From: Symbiodinium natans
Taxonomy: Eukaryota > Sar > Dinophyceae > Suessiales > Symbiodiniaceae
DNA: 62,000 nucleotides
Reading direction: 5' to 3'
Assembly: GCA_905221605.1 (NCBI GenBank)
Contig: CAJNDS010002372.1
Span: 1 to 62,000 of the forward strand
Shown piece by piece: positions 30,407-39,971 of this stretch; the first letter of the stretch is position 1, and every line of letters starts with the position of its first letter. The position numbers and the translations under genes were made by a program. The notes below the pieces were generated by a model. That model saw only the letters and a list, made by a program, of their open reading frames with translations. It made no database searches and had not been told where the DNA came from.

Positions 30407-30467
30407 CAAAGGCCTCGGGGAGTGAGGCCTTGGTTCCGGTCTGGGCCGGAGGGACGAAGGCCGCGGC
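30407..30467 (-). CDS. psbF: Plastid-targeting (FVPP) exon, likely psbF copy 1
   Basis: Minus-strand exon after an AG acceptor (CCCAG|GCC) and before a GT donor (TTTG|GTTTCAGG). It reads AAAFVPPAQTGTKASLPEAF. The FVPP at its start resembles the FVAP motif found just after the signal-peptide cleavage site of dinoflagellate plastid precursors, and A-A-A|F is a good cleavage site. The corresponding exon of psbF copy 2 (57,413-57,469) starts VSAFVPPAQ. Once the Copia element is subtracted, the distance from this exon to the 18,496-18,565 exon is about 2 kb, as in copy 2. Assignment to copy 1 is inference; no signal-peptide exon for it was found. Confidence 0.5.
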
Positions 30468-32380
30468 CTGGGTTTTGACAGCGGCAGTTTCGGGTTTCGG
30501 GTCTAGGGTTTAGGGTTTAGGGCTTAGGGTTTAGGGTTTAGGGTTTGGGGATCTAGGGCGTACGCAGGCAATCGGTGAGAGACCATGTGAGCCCAGACAT
30601 CCCAAAGCGACGACAGCCGCGCATTTCGCGAGCCCAGACGCCCAAAATGACAGCTTTGGGGGTACGCTGCGCGCGGCCCTGCCCGTGCCTGGGCGAGAGC
30701 GCGATTCTCGTTCAAGGATGCGAGAGCAGGCTTCGAGAGGAAAAGCCATGGCAAGCAGCGGGGCGTGCCGCCTATGCACGCTACCGCGTGGCCCCGTCGA
30801 CGTAGCCGCTGTTGCCCTTAAGGTTGGAACCCCTGAGGCCCCTGAGTGTTGACACACTGTTTGGAGAATTTTGTTGTGGCGGGGCCGAAAAAGTTGAATG
30901 TTTGGGGGGGGGTTGGGGAGGTGGGGCTTTTTGGATGAAACCGTTCAGGGTTTCGGGCTCGGTGAGGCGAGTGCCCGATGGCGTTGCGCTTAGGATGATG
31001 GGCTGCAAACATTGACATATTAGTCAGCATCACTTGTCTACCTAAGAGGAGAAATGCAACAGTCAGTAGTGAGGTGGGAAGCTGCAGTCCGAGCTTTGCT
31101 CGACATGATGGCCGAAGGTCAATGTCTCCAAGCTGTACCCCTGCCACGCTGAAGGTCACGGCAACAGCTTCAGCCGTGGCATCCGCGACTTCATTCAATC
31201 CTGTGCTTCCGAATGGACTTAACGCTCGCAGCCTGCGCAATGTTTCCGAGTGACTTGTGTGATCTCCGCAGCGGCTGGTGCAGATCGAGGATGCGGTTGC
31301 CTAAGGTCAATGGCCCACAGTTTCTGCGATGCGTCTCCGCACATCCAGCCCCTTGTCCTCATCTTCCACATCCAGCTCAATCTCGAGGCGTCAAGACAGT
31401 TGATGGTCAATGGGCGCACGTTGCTTCCGCAAGCACCTGACCCGCATGACATATGCTCTCGACAAGGAACGAACAATGGCCCAGAAAGCTATATGCGAAT
31501 TCGGATCTTGAAGCGATACAGTATACATCCTAAACCCGAAACTCCTACACTGACGGGGCCCCCGCGAAGCCGCAAGTGGCAACGAAGAGCAGTGCCTGCA
31601 AACCATGGGTTTAGGCGATTCAGGGTTTAAAAGGGGGTCCAGGAACCTTAGGGTTCGGGTTTAGGGTTGGAAGGTCCTGAATGCAACCCCTGGGAGACCC
31701 CCGGGCCCTGCGCCCCCAACACCTATAACCCCTAAGCCCTTACTTACAGTACCCCGAAGACGTTCATGTCGTTTCGGATTCGGGATTCTTGGATCTCGTT
31801 TGGCCTCGACTCATGGAGGTCGATGGTTGAGGACGCTGGAGCTACCCCACTATGCCCGGCCTCCACCCTCCAGCACCCTCGAAGCTCCTAAAGTCGAGTG
31901 CAACATCGGGCTCGGGCGCCCGAAAACCCTCCACCCCCCGGGGTCTAGGGTCTTGCAGGGTCGATTTTCATAGGGTCTATAAGGTCTTCGGGAGGTTTTT
32001 CCCTCCAGGTCTGATAAGGTACAGGGTCCTAGGCTCTTGATGGAGCCTAAGCCCTTCTCCCCAACTGAGGTTGAGATCACTGAGGCCCGCTGCTCGCATC
32101 ATGTCGGGCGCAGCTTGGATCGCACGAGCTCTAGGTCTTCACTTGAGCACTTGAGCCCCAAAAATCCTGCGCCAAGGCTTGGTTTTGGTAGGGTTTCACC
32201 CCAAAACCGGGGGCTCGCCGGGGTTCGACTCGGATGTTGGGGCTGGGAGCAGGTCAGAGGTCTACTTGATTCGGGTTTTTAGGGTTGAGGGTTGGGGATT
32301 GGAAATCTGAGCATCGCTTCAGAATTCAAGGATTTAGGGATGTGGGCAAAGGAGGCCTCCAGAGCCCACGAGCCCTTAAG
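30468..32380. other. Host DNA, low-repeat block, uncertain coding
   Basis: GC-rich block 30,540-30,860 and mixed block 31,000-31,620. The minus strand at about 31,296-31,393 has a protein-like run (LEIELDVEDEDKGLDVRRRI then AETVGH and a stop) that could be an old exon. Frames are broken and no domain is assigned. Diverged TTTAGGG resumes after 31,620. Confidence 0.35.
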
Positions 32381-32449
32381 AGCAAGCAGATGCTAACCCC
32401 ACACCTCACATCCTATACTCCCCCCTACACTTTCACACCATTTCTCAAC
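32381..32449 (+). repeat. Host repeat, left inverted copy flanking the provirus
   Basis: About 69 bases from AGCAAGCAGATGCTAACCCC to CCATTTCTCAAC, nearly identical in inverted orientation to 52,362-52,430. More diverged inverted copies lie at 51,962-52,020 and 51,708-51,737. A C/A-rich tract (32,460-32,600) follows before the AT-rich provirus starts. Confidence 0.8.
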
Positions 32450-32702
32450 CCGCCTAAGATTTCAACCAATAAATCCCTCAAAACACAACAACCTCACCAA
32501 AACCCAGAACAAAACCCAAACCAAAGCAACCCACCAAAACCAAACAACAATCCAAACAACAATCCAAAACCCAAAGCACCTAAACAAATCCTACCCTCAA
32601 CCATAAAATAACCAATATCCTAGTATGAGATATGGGGTAAGACCCTAATAGAAAAATCCCCAAAACACATAACCCTGAACTGGGAACTGCCCTTACATAG
32701 AA

Positions 32703-32736
32703 TAATATATTAACAAAACTAATTGTTAGTATATTA
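32703..32736. terminator. 3'-end hairpin over a stop codon
   Basis: 13-bp inverted repeat with one mismatch (TAATATATTAACA and TGTTAGTATATTA), 8-base loop. The right arm ends with the stop codon (TTA on plus) of the minus-strand gene ending at 32,734. Confidence 0.6.
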
Positions 32737-33336
32737 TGTTAAGAAATCATCAATGTTTTTGAGGTAGTCTGTGTCATTTCTTATTGGGTTTTGTTTCTTA
32801 TATTCTACTGTGGATAAATAAGGGTATCTGGCATCCATAAATCTTTCAAATGAAAAATCATCTTCAAAATGTGCTTCTGCTATTCGTTTATTAATCCATA
32901 CATTGGTTTCATTTGAAAACAACTTATATTTTAATTTACCTATTGCTTCATAGCTGTATATATGTGATAAAATTATATAAATTACACTTTCAACTTTATT
33001 CATTTCTCTTCCGAGATGATTAACAAATTTAGTCTTTGTCATATTCTTTTTATCGACATTCTTGTCATACTCATAAATTATTCTGTTTCGTTGTTTAGTG
33101 TAAAATTTTTTCATTTTTTCATCAAATTTAAATGAAGTATCGTATAATGATTTAATCTCATTGTAGAATTCATTATTATAAAACTTGTTTTCGTTTGTCA
33201 AATATTTTCTCAACACTCGTAATGTCTTTTCGTATGTAGGAAATGGATTTAATTTAACATAGAAATGTATTTGTGTGTTTAATTTGGTTGGTTCATATTC
33301 TTCTATATTGTCTTTATTTTCAACTGCTTCAATCAC
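32734..33336 (-). CDS. PLV unknown protein, 3' part (possibly split gene)
   Basis: 200 codons of lysine-, asparagine- and tyrosine-rich, helix-prone protein without a recognised domain. It has no ATG at its start: the open frame begins just after a TAA stop, near a GTG, and overlaps the end of the 86-codon gene upstream by four bases. The two frames probably form one gene of about 287 codons broken by a one- or two-base indel around 33,345, or two coupled genes. No function assigned. Confidence 0.55.
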   Translation of the reverse strand: MIEAVENKDNIEEYEPTKLNTQIHFYVKLNPFPTYEKTLRVLRKYLTNENKFYNNEFYNEIKSLYDTSFKFDEKMKKFYTKQRNRIIYEYDKNVDKKNMTKTKFVNHLGREMNKVESVIYIILSHIYSYEAIGKLKYKLFSNETNVWINKRIAEAHFEDDFSFERFMDARYPYLSTVEYKKQNPIRNDTDYLKNIDDFLT

Positions 33337-33593
33337 ATTTTCAAACTGTTACTACAATCATAAACATTCTCCTTAAACTCGTTTAAAGTTTTACACGCTT
33401 CACATTCTTCATAATTATATTTACAAATACTTCTCACAATATTATCAGGCATATTTAATTTATACAAACTCATATTCTGTTGGTTAAACTTGCACTTTTT
33501 ACACATACTCACCTTATCTTTAATAACTGTTTTCATTTCAATAACATTCAAGAACTTGTTAATTATTTCCTCCTGTTCTTCCTGACTAATCAT
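33333..33593 (-). CDS. PLV unknown Cys-rich protein (5' part)
   Basis: 86 codons from an ATG. It contains C-x2-C (MCKKCKF) and, 28 residues on, C-x7-C-x2-C (CKYNYEECEAC), a likely zinc-binding pair. The frame stops at TGA in the overlap with the downstream frame, which reads on as similar composition, so this may be the N-terminal part of a split gene. Confidence 0.55.
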   Translation of the reverse strand: MISQEEQEEIINKFLNVIEMKTVIKDKVSMCKKCKFNQQNMSLYKLNMPDNIVRSICKYNYEECEACKTLNEFKENVYDCSNSLKM

Positions 33594-33655
33594 TTACTAT
33601 CTAATATCTATACATAATTTTTCTTTAAATGGTTTTTGTAAAATACAGAATTAAT

Positions 33656-33928
33656 TTAGTATGCTCTCTCTTGACCATCAAACTTAATTTCATAATATTC
33701 TAATGTTTCTTTCTTTGGGAACTTAATATCTTTGTTGTTTAACTTATTAACATAAACATTTCTCTTATTCTTATAAACATCACTATTTTTATCCGTTAGT
33801 TTTGTAACTGGTTTAGGTTTCTCTTCATTAAGTTTATTTACTGCTTTTTCAATCAGTTCTAACTTATCCAATATCTTTTGAAATCGCGTTGCTTTTGTTT
33901 CTTTAATGTCATCATCTACATCACTCAT
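33656..33928 (-). CDS. PLV unknown coiled-coil protein
   Basis: 90 codons from an ATG preceded by TATATAGTT. Residues 15-35 (FQKILDKLELIEKAVNKLNE) suggest a short coiled coil; the remainder is charged and lysine-rich (KKETLEYYEIKFDGQ). It could be a small structural or scaffold protein. No family recognised. Confidence 0.55.
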   Translation of the reverse strand: MSDVDDDIKETKATRFQKILDKLELIEKAVNKLNEEKPKPVTKLTDKNSDVYKNKRNVYVNKLNNKDIKFPKKETLEYYEIKFDGQERAY

Positions 33929-33965
33929 AACTATATAAAAGTTTTAGACAAAATTTTTAAAAGTT

Positions 33966-33985
33966 TTTGAAAATGCGTTTTCAAA
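33966..33985. terminator. 3'-end hairpin after the gene at 33,986
   Basis: Perfect 8-bp inverted repeat TTTGAAAA / TTTTCAAA with a TGCG loop, immediately beyond the TGA stop of the minus-strand zinc-motif gene. Confidence 0.55.
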
Positions 33986-34291
33986 TCACCTATAAAGAAT
34001 AGATTTTGTTTTGTTTCCATTCATCATATTAAGGCATCTGCGACGCATCGGCAGCTGCCTCGCGAGGCATTCGCGACACAATCTATTAAAATCAACATTT
34101 TTATTTAGACTGTTAAACATTTTTATATCTCTGCATAACTTACACTTAGGACAGAATTTTATATCATTCATTTCACATTCACACTCTCTCGTATTGCTTA
34201 TATCAAACGATACGATGATTTTGTTTCCTTTCCTGTTGGGTTTCAAATAAACCCAAGAGCAAAAGAAACTCAGTTTCTTTTCCTGTTTCAC
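33986..34291 (-). CDS. PLV Cys4 zinc-motif protein with palindromic insert
   Basis: About 101 codons. CPKCKLCRDIKMFNSLNK followed by LCREC resembles the Cys4 ribbon found next to HNH nuclease domains in large DNA viruses (C-x2-C ... C-x2-C), but no HNH core is present. The last 30 residues (from LARQLPMRR) are encoded by palindromic element copy A (34,039-34,078), so the native C-terminus may have been replaced or extended. No in-frame ATG: the frame opens at a GTG, while an ATG at 34,311 in another frame begins a short reading that could join it with a one-base indel. Confidence 0.55.
   Translation of the reverse strand: MKQEKKLSFFCSWVYLKPNRKGNKIIVSFDISNTRECECEMNDIKFCPKCKLCRDIKMFNSLNKNVDFNRLCRECLARQLPMRRRCLNMMNGNKTKSILYR
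34039..34078. repeat. Palindromic coding element, copy A
   Basis: GC-rich island in AT-rich DNA. Core TGCCTCGCGAGGCA is a perfect 14-base palindrome; it is preceded by GACGCATCGG and CAGC (GGCAGCTGCC is a second palindrome) and followed by TTCGCGAC. Lies inside the minus-strand gene 33,986-34,291. Confidence 0.85.
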
Positions 34292-34331
34292 AAAGACTGT
34301 ACATCTGTCATTATTATATATAAAAAAATTC

Positions 34332-34356
34332 TTAAATATTAATCCAAAATATTTAA
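34332..34356. terminator. Hairpin over stop of gene 34,339-34,716
   Basis: Perfect 9-bp inverted repeat TTAAATATT / AATATTTAA with a 7-base loop spanning the stop codon (34,339-34,341). Confidence 0.5.
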
Positions 34357-34716
34357 ATTTTGTTTTAACTTATTAATATCTTTATCAATCCTTTCAACAT
34401 CTTCTTCAATTTTATCAAGTCGTTCTTCGCATTCTTCAGGTGTTATTTTCCTGTTTTCACTCCATCCTGTGCTACATAGTTCAACGCCTCCCATTTGTGG
34501 TGTGGCATCTGTTTTAAATATTCCATCGTCAGGCGATATATTCCTACCTTTACCAAACTTAATACTACTCCGATCCTCAACAACATTAACAACTACTTTA
34601 TTATTTTCAGTAGTTGTTATACTTTCTTTATGATATGTATTTCTCTTACATCTACAAAATAAACAATTAATACCATCTTTATTAACATGTATCCCTTCAT
34701 CTTTTGTATCTTCCAT
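34339..34716 (-). CDS. PLV unknown Cys/coiled-coil protein
   Basis: 125 codons from an ATG. A CLFCRCKR cluster near residue 20 may bind metal. Residues 90-120 (RLDKIEEDVERIDKDINKLK) form a clear coiled coil. The gene ends in a hairpin. No family recognised; the neighbouring small genes have similar charge. Confidence 0.6.
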   Translation of the reverse strand: MEDTKDEGIHVNKDGINCLFCRCKRNTYHKESITTTENNKVVVNVVEDRSSIKFGKGRNISPDDGIFKTDATPQMGGVELCSTGWSENRKITPEECEERLDKIEEDVERIDKDINKLKQNLNILD

Positions 34717-34725
34717 TTAAACTAT

Positions 34726-34902
34726 TTAGATTTTTTTAACATTTTTACAATAATAACAAACTGCTTTCAAGAATTCTAACAAACTATGACAACACATTCT
34801 ATATCTTGGTGTTTTTATTATTTCATCTAATTTCTCTATCTCATTTATAACTTCTATATATTTGTCGCAAGTGCCTCGCGAGGTCTTCTCCGAAGCGTCC
34901 AT
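34726..34902 (-). CDS. PLV 58-aa protein containing a palindromic element
   Basis: Short frame from ATG 34,902 to TAA 34,726. Residues 2-13, DASEKTSRGTCD, are encoded by palindromic element copy B, right after the start codon; the rest (KYIEVINEIEKLDEIIKTP then a CC...CYYC cysteine set) looks like virus protein. It lies between the divergent ATPase gene and the gene at 34,339. The peptide DAS...SRG..D recurs in the zinc-finger protein near 41,600, where copy C is read in the same frame. Confidence 0.5.
   Translation of the reverse strand: MDASEKTSRGTCDKYIEVINEIEKLDEIIKTPRYRMCCHSLLEFLKAVCYYCKNVKKI
34863..34900. repeat. Palindromic coding element, copy B (diverged)
   Basis: On the minus strand GACGCTTCGG, then CCTCGCGAGG, then CACTTGCGACA. 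The palindromic core is shortened relative to the other copies. Confidence 0.75.
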
Positions 34903-34941
34903 ATATTAATAACGATATAATTTTTCTATGTATAATTAATA

Positions 34942-35681
34942 ATGTCTAATATTCCAGAAATAAAACCAATAAATATTCCTGAATACAAGTATAAACAAAG
35001 TAAATATGGTATGGCGCCGTCTCTGCCGTTTCGTTCAATAGTTGTTGCCAGTTCTACGGGCGGTAAAACAGTACTAATTCAAAACCTTTTATTAAATATT
35101 TATCGTGGATCATTCGAAAGATTTTATATTTTTAGTCCCAGTGTTAATTCAGACCCTGCTTTTTATGAAGTTAAAAAATATCAAAAAGAGGTAATGAATG
35201 TTGACGATACAAAAGAAGATTTGTATTTCGAGGGGTTTAATCCATCGGATCTACAAAAAATATTAGATCGTCAAAAGAAAGTTATTGAATATCAAAAGAA
35301 GAATAAACAAAAGCAGTTATTCAGTATTTGTATTGCAATAGACGACCACAGCGACGACCCTAAATTTATTAGATATTCTAATATGTTGCATGGATTATTT
35401 ACAAGAGGACGACATCAAGCGATTAGTTGTATTTTAAGTCTTCAAAAGTATTCATCTACTGCCCCAATTATTAGATTAAATGCGTCATCGATGTATATTT
35501 TTAGGTTAAAAAATACGGCAGAAGTTCAGTTGATAAAAAACAATTATACGAAATGTACCAAAAAGCGGTTAATTATGCTCCTTATTCATTCTTTTATATA
35601 AATATGAATAGTAAAGATATTAATAAAATGTTTTATATTAATTTTCAACATGTATTTAGTATTGATGAAGGCGATGATTAA
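34942..35681 (+). pseudogene. PLV A32-type DNA-packaging ATPase, frameshifted
   Basis: FtsK/HerA-superfamily ATPase that would drive the genome into the capsid. Walker A is ASSTGGKT (residues 36-43), Walker B CIAIDD (D134, D135), followed by SMLHGLFTRGRHQAIS and a sensor-like ILSLQ, all typical of polinton, PLV and virophage ATPases. The first frame (219 codons) breaks at about 35,545-35,560; the following bases in another frame read QKAVNYAPYSFFYIN and end at TAA 35,679-35,681, matching the usual C-terminus. A single indel is therefore likely. It is divergent from the 58-aa gene, with a shared AT-rich promoter region. Confidence 0.85.
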
Positions 35682-35708
35682 TAATATTATTTCATCATAA
35701 TATTATTA
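35679..35708. terminator. Shared hairpin of two convergent genes
   Basis: Perfect 12-bp stem TAATAATATTAT / ATAATATTATTA, 6-base loop. The left arm starts with the TAA stop of the ATPase; the right arm ends with the stop (TTA on plus) of the opposing gene 35,706-35,915. One structure thus ends two convergent transcripts. Confidence 0.75.
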
Positions 35709-35915
35709 AATTAATGAATACGAACATAAATTCACCGCGGGCAAACGATATGTAATTTTATCGCTTTTTGTTTCCTCGAGACGCTCAACTCTTTCAATTA
35801 CATCTTTTAAAGTATTAAATAATAATATATCCGTTTTGGTTTTTTCATCAATATCTAATTCTTTTATTTGCTTCATATTTTCAGTTGCACAAGATTTTGA
35901 TGTTTTAGAACCCAT
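35706..35915 (-). CDS. PLV small protein with myristoylation-type N-terminus
   Basis: 69 codons from an ATG. It begins MGSKTSKSC: Gly2 with Ser at 6 fits the eukaryotic N-myristoylation signal, with a nearby Cys that could be palmitoylated. The middle (LKDVIERVERLEETKSD) is a short coiled coil. A membrane-attached virion or entry-related role is possible by analogy with myristoylated proteins of other large DNA viruses, but nothing here shows it. Confidence 0.6.
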   Translation of the reverse strand: MGSKTSKSCATENMKQIKELDIDEKTKTDILLFNTLKDVIERVERLEETKSDKITYRLPAVNLCSYSLI

Positions 35916-35938
35916 ATATAATTATATTTAGATAATAA

Positions 35939-38158
35939 TTAGTTTTTACTTTTTGCTTTCGGTTTTGCTTTTGGTGATGCCTCACCTTTTAACTTTCTAA
36001 CCTCCTTCTTTAAATCTTCAACTTCTTTTATCAAATGCTGTAATGCTCCGTGTGTTATTACTGCTGTTTTACAATAATCAAGGCGTTTATGCCCTTTATT
36101 ATCTGTTGTTATAATCCCTTCCCATTCTTTTGGTATTGCACTCTCAACATCCTGTGCTATATATCCAATATGATTAACTTTATTTTTCTCTTCGTTCAAA
36201 TGTGTAAAATTAAATGTTTTTGGTTTTACATATTTAACTATTTCATAACATTTTTACTATCAATTTCTTTAATATTTTCTTTTAATGTAAAATCGGACGA
36301 ATAAGCAAAAGTCCCGTCAATATAAACACCTCCTGCTGTAATTTCTAAAACTTCATTACCTGCTGTTGTATCACCAAAATAAAAGAACATCTCACCTGCA
36401 CTGTCTGTATTACAAAACTGTATTTGTTCGTATGTTGCGATTATTGTTTCTTGTGTTATTTCTAAGTTATTATTCATTTTAACTTTGCCATCAGTTAATT
36501 GTATTTCCGGTGTGCTACTTTCCAATCCTATTGTTAAATTCATTTCTCCTAATGTATCACCGTTTCTAATATATAATTTATACTGCGTGTCTAATACTTC
36601 TCTAAACTCTGATGAATTTTGAAATTTCATTTTTCCCCAAGTTATTAAATCTGCTTCCGCTGTTAAATTACCAATACTATTAAATGTTTGGTTATTGACG
36701 ACTGGTCTATTTAATGTAATTCCGTTAGTGTCGTTTAATTGTCATGCTATGGTTGAAGTTGTCGGGTCGGTTGTTCTATTTGATTGCAATGAAAAATTAA
36801 TCTCTTCCGTTGATATTACATTCAATGAATTATTAGCGTCTGCCCGTTGAAATATCCTACCCGAATTATTAACATAAATATCACCGTTAAATGTTGATAT
36901 ACTTTGAAACGATGCTGTCCCACCAAAATTACTATTTCCACCGGAGACATTTAGTTTATTTGAACCTTGAATAACTCCAATACCTAAACTTAAACAATAA
37001 ACACCATTGCCATTAGCAGTATTCAATAAAAGTAATGAGGAACTGTCATTGCTTGTGTTAGAAGCATTAATACCGAAAGAAATGAACTTCAAATACCCTT
37101 GTGCGTTTTTTACTGTCATAACATTAGAAGCGTCCGTTGTGTCTTTATAAAATGTAAGTCCTGAATAATTAGAAATATTATAATTTTCACCATAAAATTT
37201 TATAATAATGAATGTGATTTAACATACTGATTAGCATTATTATTTAAATTTAAAATCCTACCTGTATCACCAACTGAATTATAACAATCAATATTATCGT
37301 TATTAAAAGTAATATAATTATCAGTATTTCTAACTGTAAATGATAAATTAGCATCTGCTGTGTTTTCCACTACTAAACCACCTGTTGGCGTTTCTATTTT
37401 CCTGACATTTTATAACCTGCATTATTATTGGTTAAATCAAGTTGTTTTATTGCATCGTCGGATGTATTATTACAAAATATCTTATCTCCTTGTAAAGTTA
37501 TATAACTCGTAGCGTTTTTAAACTCTGCTAGAACTTTATCACCTCCTCCGGTTTGATTGCTAAAGGTTAGTCCTGCTACTGGTGAAATATTTATAGTTGA
37601 ATTATTTAATGTTAATCCACTATGAATAATGGTAGGGGCGGAACAATCAATAATAGGATTGGCACTAAATCGGTTTGTAAAATCTGACTTGGGAACTCGT
37701 AAATCTAATAAATTATCAATTTCTGTATCAGTGTATCCACTACCTGCTCCTACTAAGGCATCTACCTCGGTTTTATTATAATAGTTTGTTCCTAATTGGG
37801 TGTTAGTTTGAAAATTTGTAGATAAATTTGTATCTATTTGTGTAGATGTATAATAATTACTAAATGTTGTGTCTATTTCTGTTTTATTGTAAAACGTGCT
37901 GGATAATGTGGAGTTTGTTTGATAATCAGTGTCTAATAAGTGTGTTAAAGAACTAATATTATGAAAGTTTTGTAGTTGCTTTGTGTTTAAAACTGCTATG
38001 TCTGCGGCGTTTGTTGCAATATTTGCAGCATTTACTGTATTATTGTTTTCTACATCTGTTTTAGATGCGTATGTGTCGTCTAATTCACTAACACCAGTTG
38101 AATAGATTTTATAAATATCATTGGCGTATATTGTCGAAAGGTTGTTTAAAGTTGCCAT
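35939..38158 (-). pseudogene. PLV fibre with S74 chaperone domain, fragmented
   Basis: One gene of about 740 codons starting at ATG 38,158, now split across at least four frames (38,158-37,394; about 37,390-37,200; 37,190-36,742; 36,630-36,238; 36,199-35,939). The N-terminal third has repeated YNKTE(I/V)D elements (FYNKTEIDTTFSNYYTSTQI) typical of trimeric phage-type fibres; the middle is beta-rich. The end has SSDFTLKENIKEID and, after a frame change, HIGYIAQDVESAIP, the signature of the peptidase S74 intramolecular chaperone that trimerises a fibre and cuts itself off; the Ser of SD-x2-LK is the nucleophile. Likely the receptor-binding spike. It lies just downstream of the MCP. Confidence 0.8.
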
Positions 38159-38162
38159 TATT

Positions 38163-38187
38163 AAATTAATTAGATAAAAATTAATTT
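38163..38187. terminator. Hairpin downstream of MCP
   Basis: Perfect 9-bp repeat AAATTAATT / AATTAATTT, 7-base loop, between the MCP stop (38,271) and the fibre start (38,158), about 85 bases past the MCP stop. Confidence 0.45.
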
Positions 38188-38270
38188 GATAATATTTATT
38201 GCAGTAAAATATCTTAAAAAGTCTTATTTCTTTATAACATTTTACAAATAAATTTCAATACAGTTAATAT

Positions 38271-39706
38271 CTAATCTAAAACCGTGCTACTACTCTCTGA
38301 CAACTCAAAAACATGTTCTGACACTGCTGTAATAAATACGCGTTCAATCCCCAGGGCGAATGAGCTATTTGCCCCTTTAACTTTAAATGTAATTAAACTG
38401 CCCATTTTGGTATTAGTTCCTGTAAAATTCATATCGGGTTGCTTATCGAAATTTATTCCACCAATAAATTTATCATTAGCGTATCTGTAAACATTTACAG
38501 CACGGCGTAAGAAATACATGAATTCAGATAAACTTGAAATTTCTTGCTCTGGATACTTTTTGTTTGCGATTTGAATTTGTGCTGAAATTTGTTTATCAGA
38601 GTCAACAACACCTTCTAAATTATCAATAGATACTTTCATAGGATGCCAAAAGTAGTTCCATTTCTTTTTATCAAATTCACCTGCTTTATTGTTTTCAGTG
38701 CTATTAACACTGCTATTACTAAATGTAAAAAACATTTGTGATAAACGAGTAGAAGATTTAACGATATTCATATTAATTTCTGTATTTGTTGCTGAGTAGA
38801 CTTGTGAAAATGAATGATAAGCAGGATAAACCATCTGTCATCTACCACCTTGTAGTAAATGTGAAACGATGTTATTGTTTACTGCGTTATCTACTTGGAT
38901 CAACTCGCATCGTAAAATAGCATTTTGTATAGTCCATGATGTCGTTGTATTTCGTGTTGTAAAGTACAGTCCGTCTTCATCGTCTGCTGCTTGTGTACCA
39001 TCTACTGGCGTTGCTGGTGTAATAACCGGTTCAGTTTCATCACTACATATCTCAAAAATAAATTCTAAGGGACAATATCTAAAAGGGGAAAATATCCGGA
39101 ATTACAAAAACCACATACTGGTTTATGACCCATTCTTACAAATTTACCTGACTCAATACCTGTTGTATTAATTCGTGTTAGTTTAGGCACTACTACTCCT
39201 CGTTGATTTGCTCCTGTTGTTGCTGTTGCGTCATGTGATTCGATATTATAAGCAAAAAGTCTATTAATTCTACTATCATAACGGGTTAAGCATCCTTCCT
39301 GTATATCATCTAAATTTCTTACTTCTTCTGATTTAAATGACTTCATTTGTTCGCACACTAAATTATAGTTATCAATGTCGTTAATTTGTTGCCCTGCCGC
39401 ATTACATCTATATCGTGTAAAGAAAGCATGACTTTCTCCTAATGGTCGTAAATATTTATTTGCGTCAGTGTCGGTATTAGCAACATCAAAAAATAAAGAA
39501 ACACTTGATAAATCAATATAATGATTATCTTCTCCTGTAATTACAAATTTTAAATATTTATTTCCATTTTTACTTGAAAATACATTTCCGGATACGCTTG
39601 GAAAATGTACCTGCTTTCGATCTGTAATATAGGCAGCGCTTTCAGGAAGTCCAAACTGTAATGAGTTAATCATATTATCAGTACTTTCAGCAATTACTAA
39701 ATCCAT
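38271..39706 (-). pseudogene. PLV major capsid protein, one frameshift and one stop
   Basis: Double-jelly-roll MCP of about 478 codons. From ATG 39,706 the N-terminal jelly roll has features of PLV capsid proteins: VHFPSVSGNVFSSKNGNKYL, KFVITGEDNHYIDL and LRPLGESHAFFTRYRCNAAG. That frame ends at about 39,065; a second frame reads on (LEFIFEICSDET ... ILRCELIQVDNAV ... LLQGGR) and meets an in-frame TGA at 38,838-38,840, after which the same frame gives MVYPAYHSFSQVYS through to VFITAVSEHVFELSESSSTV at 38,271, the usual C-terminal strand. Damage is therefore one indel (about 39,080, near short homopolymers) and one nonsense codon. It would form the hexon lattice. Confidence 0.88.
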
Positions 39707-39727
39707 TATATATAATATATAGATATT

Positions 39728-39952
39728 TTATTTATATTTTTTATGACTTTTTAAATTCTTATTTTCGGATTTTTTAATATCTTTATTAATATTTAATTCT
39801 ATTGTATTATCATTACTTTCTACTATATCTCTTATCATCTCATAAGACGAATTGTTAATTTTCTTAATTAAATTTTTTTTAAATTTTATTTTCTCTGGAT
39901 TTTTACCAACTCTGGCAGGTTCTTTTATATGCTTCGGTTTATTAAACATCAT
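39728..39952 (-). CDS. PLV small basic protein
   Basis: 74 codons from ATG 39,952 (preceded by TTATATTA), chosen because earlier possible starts would overlap the lipase gene. Rich in lysine and asparagine (KKNLIKKINNSSYEMIRDIV), so it could bind nucleic acid. No family recognised. Confidence 0.5.
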   Translation of the reverse strand: MMFNKPKHIKEPARVGKNPEKIKFKKNLIKKINNSSYEMIRDIVESNDNTIELNINKDIKKSENKNLKSHKKYK

Positions 39953-39971
39953 TAATATAATATAGATAAAA

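Noticed and set aside
34300-34420. Mimivirus-type early promoter AAAATTGA
   Set aside because: The matches I noticed are inside coding sequence, not upstream of starts.
38838-38840. Reassigned genetic code (TGA as Trp) in the PLV
   Set aside because: Other genes in the element end naturally at TGA (for example 33,986), and frameshifts elsewhere make simple decay more likely.
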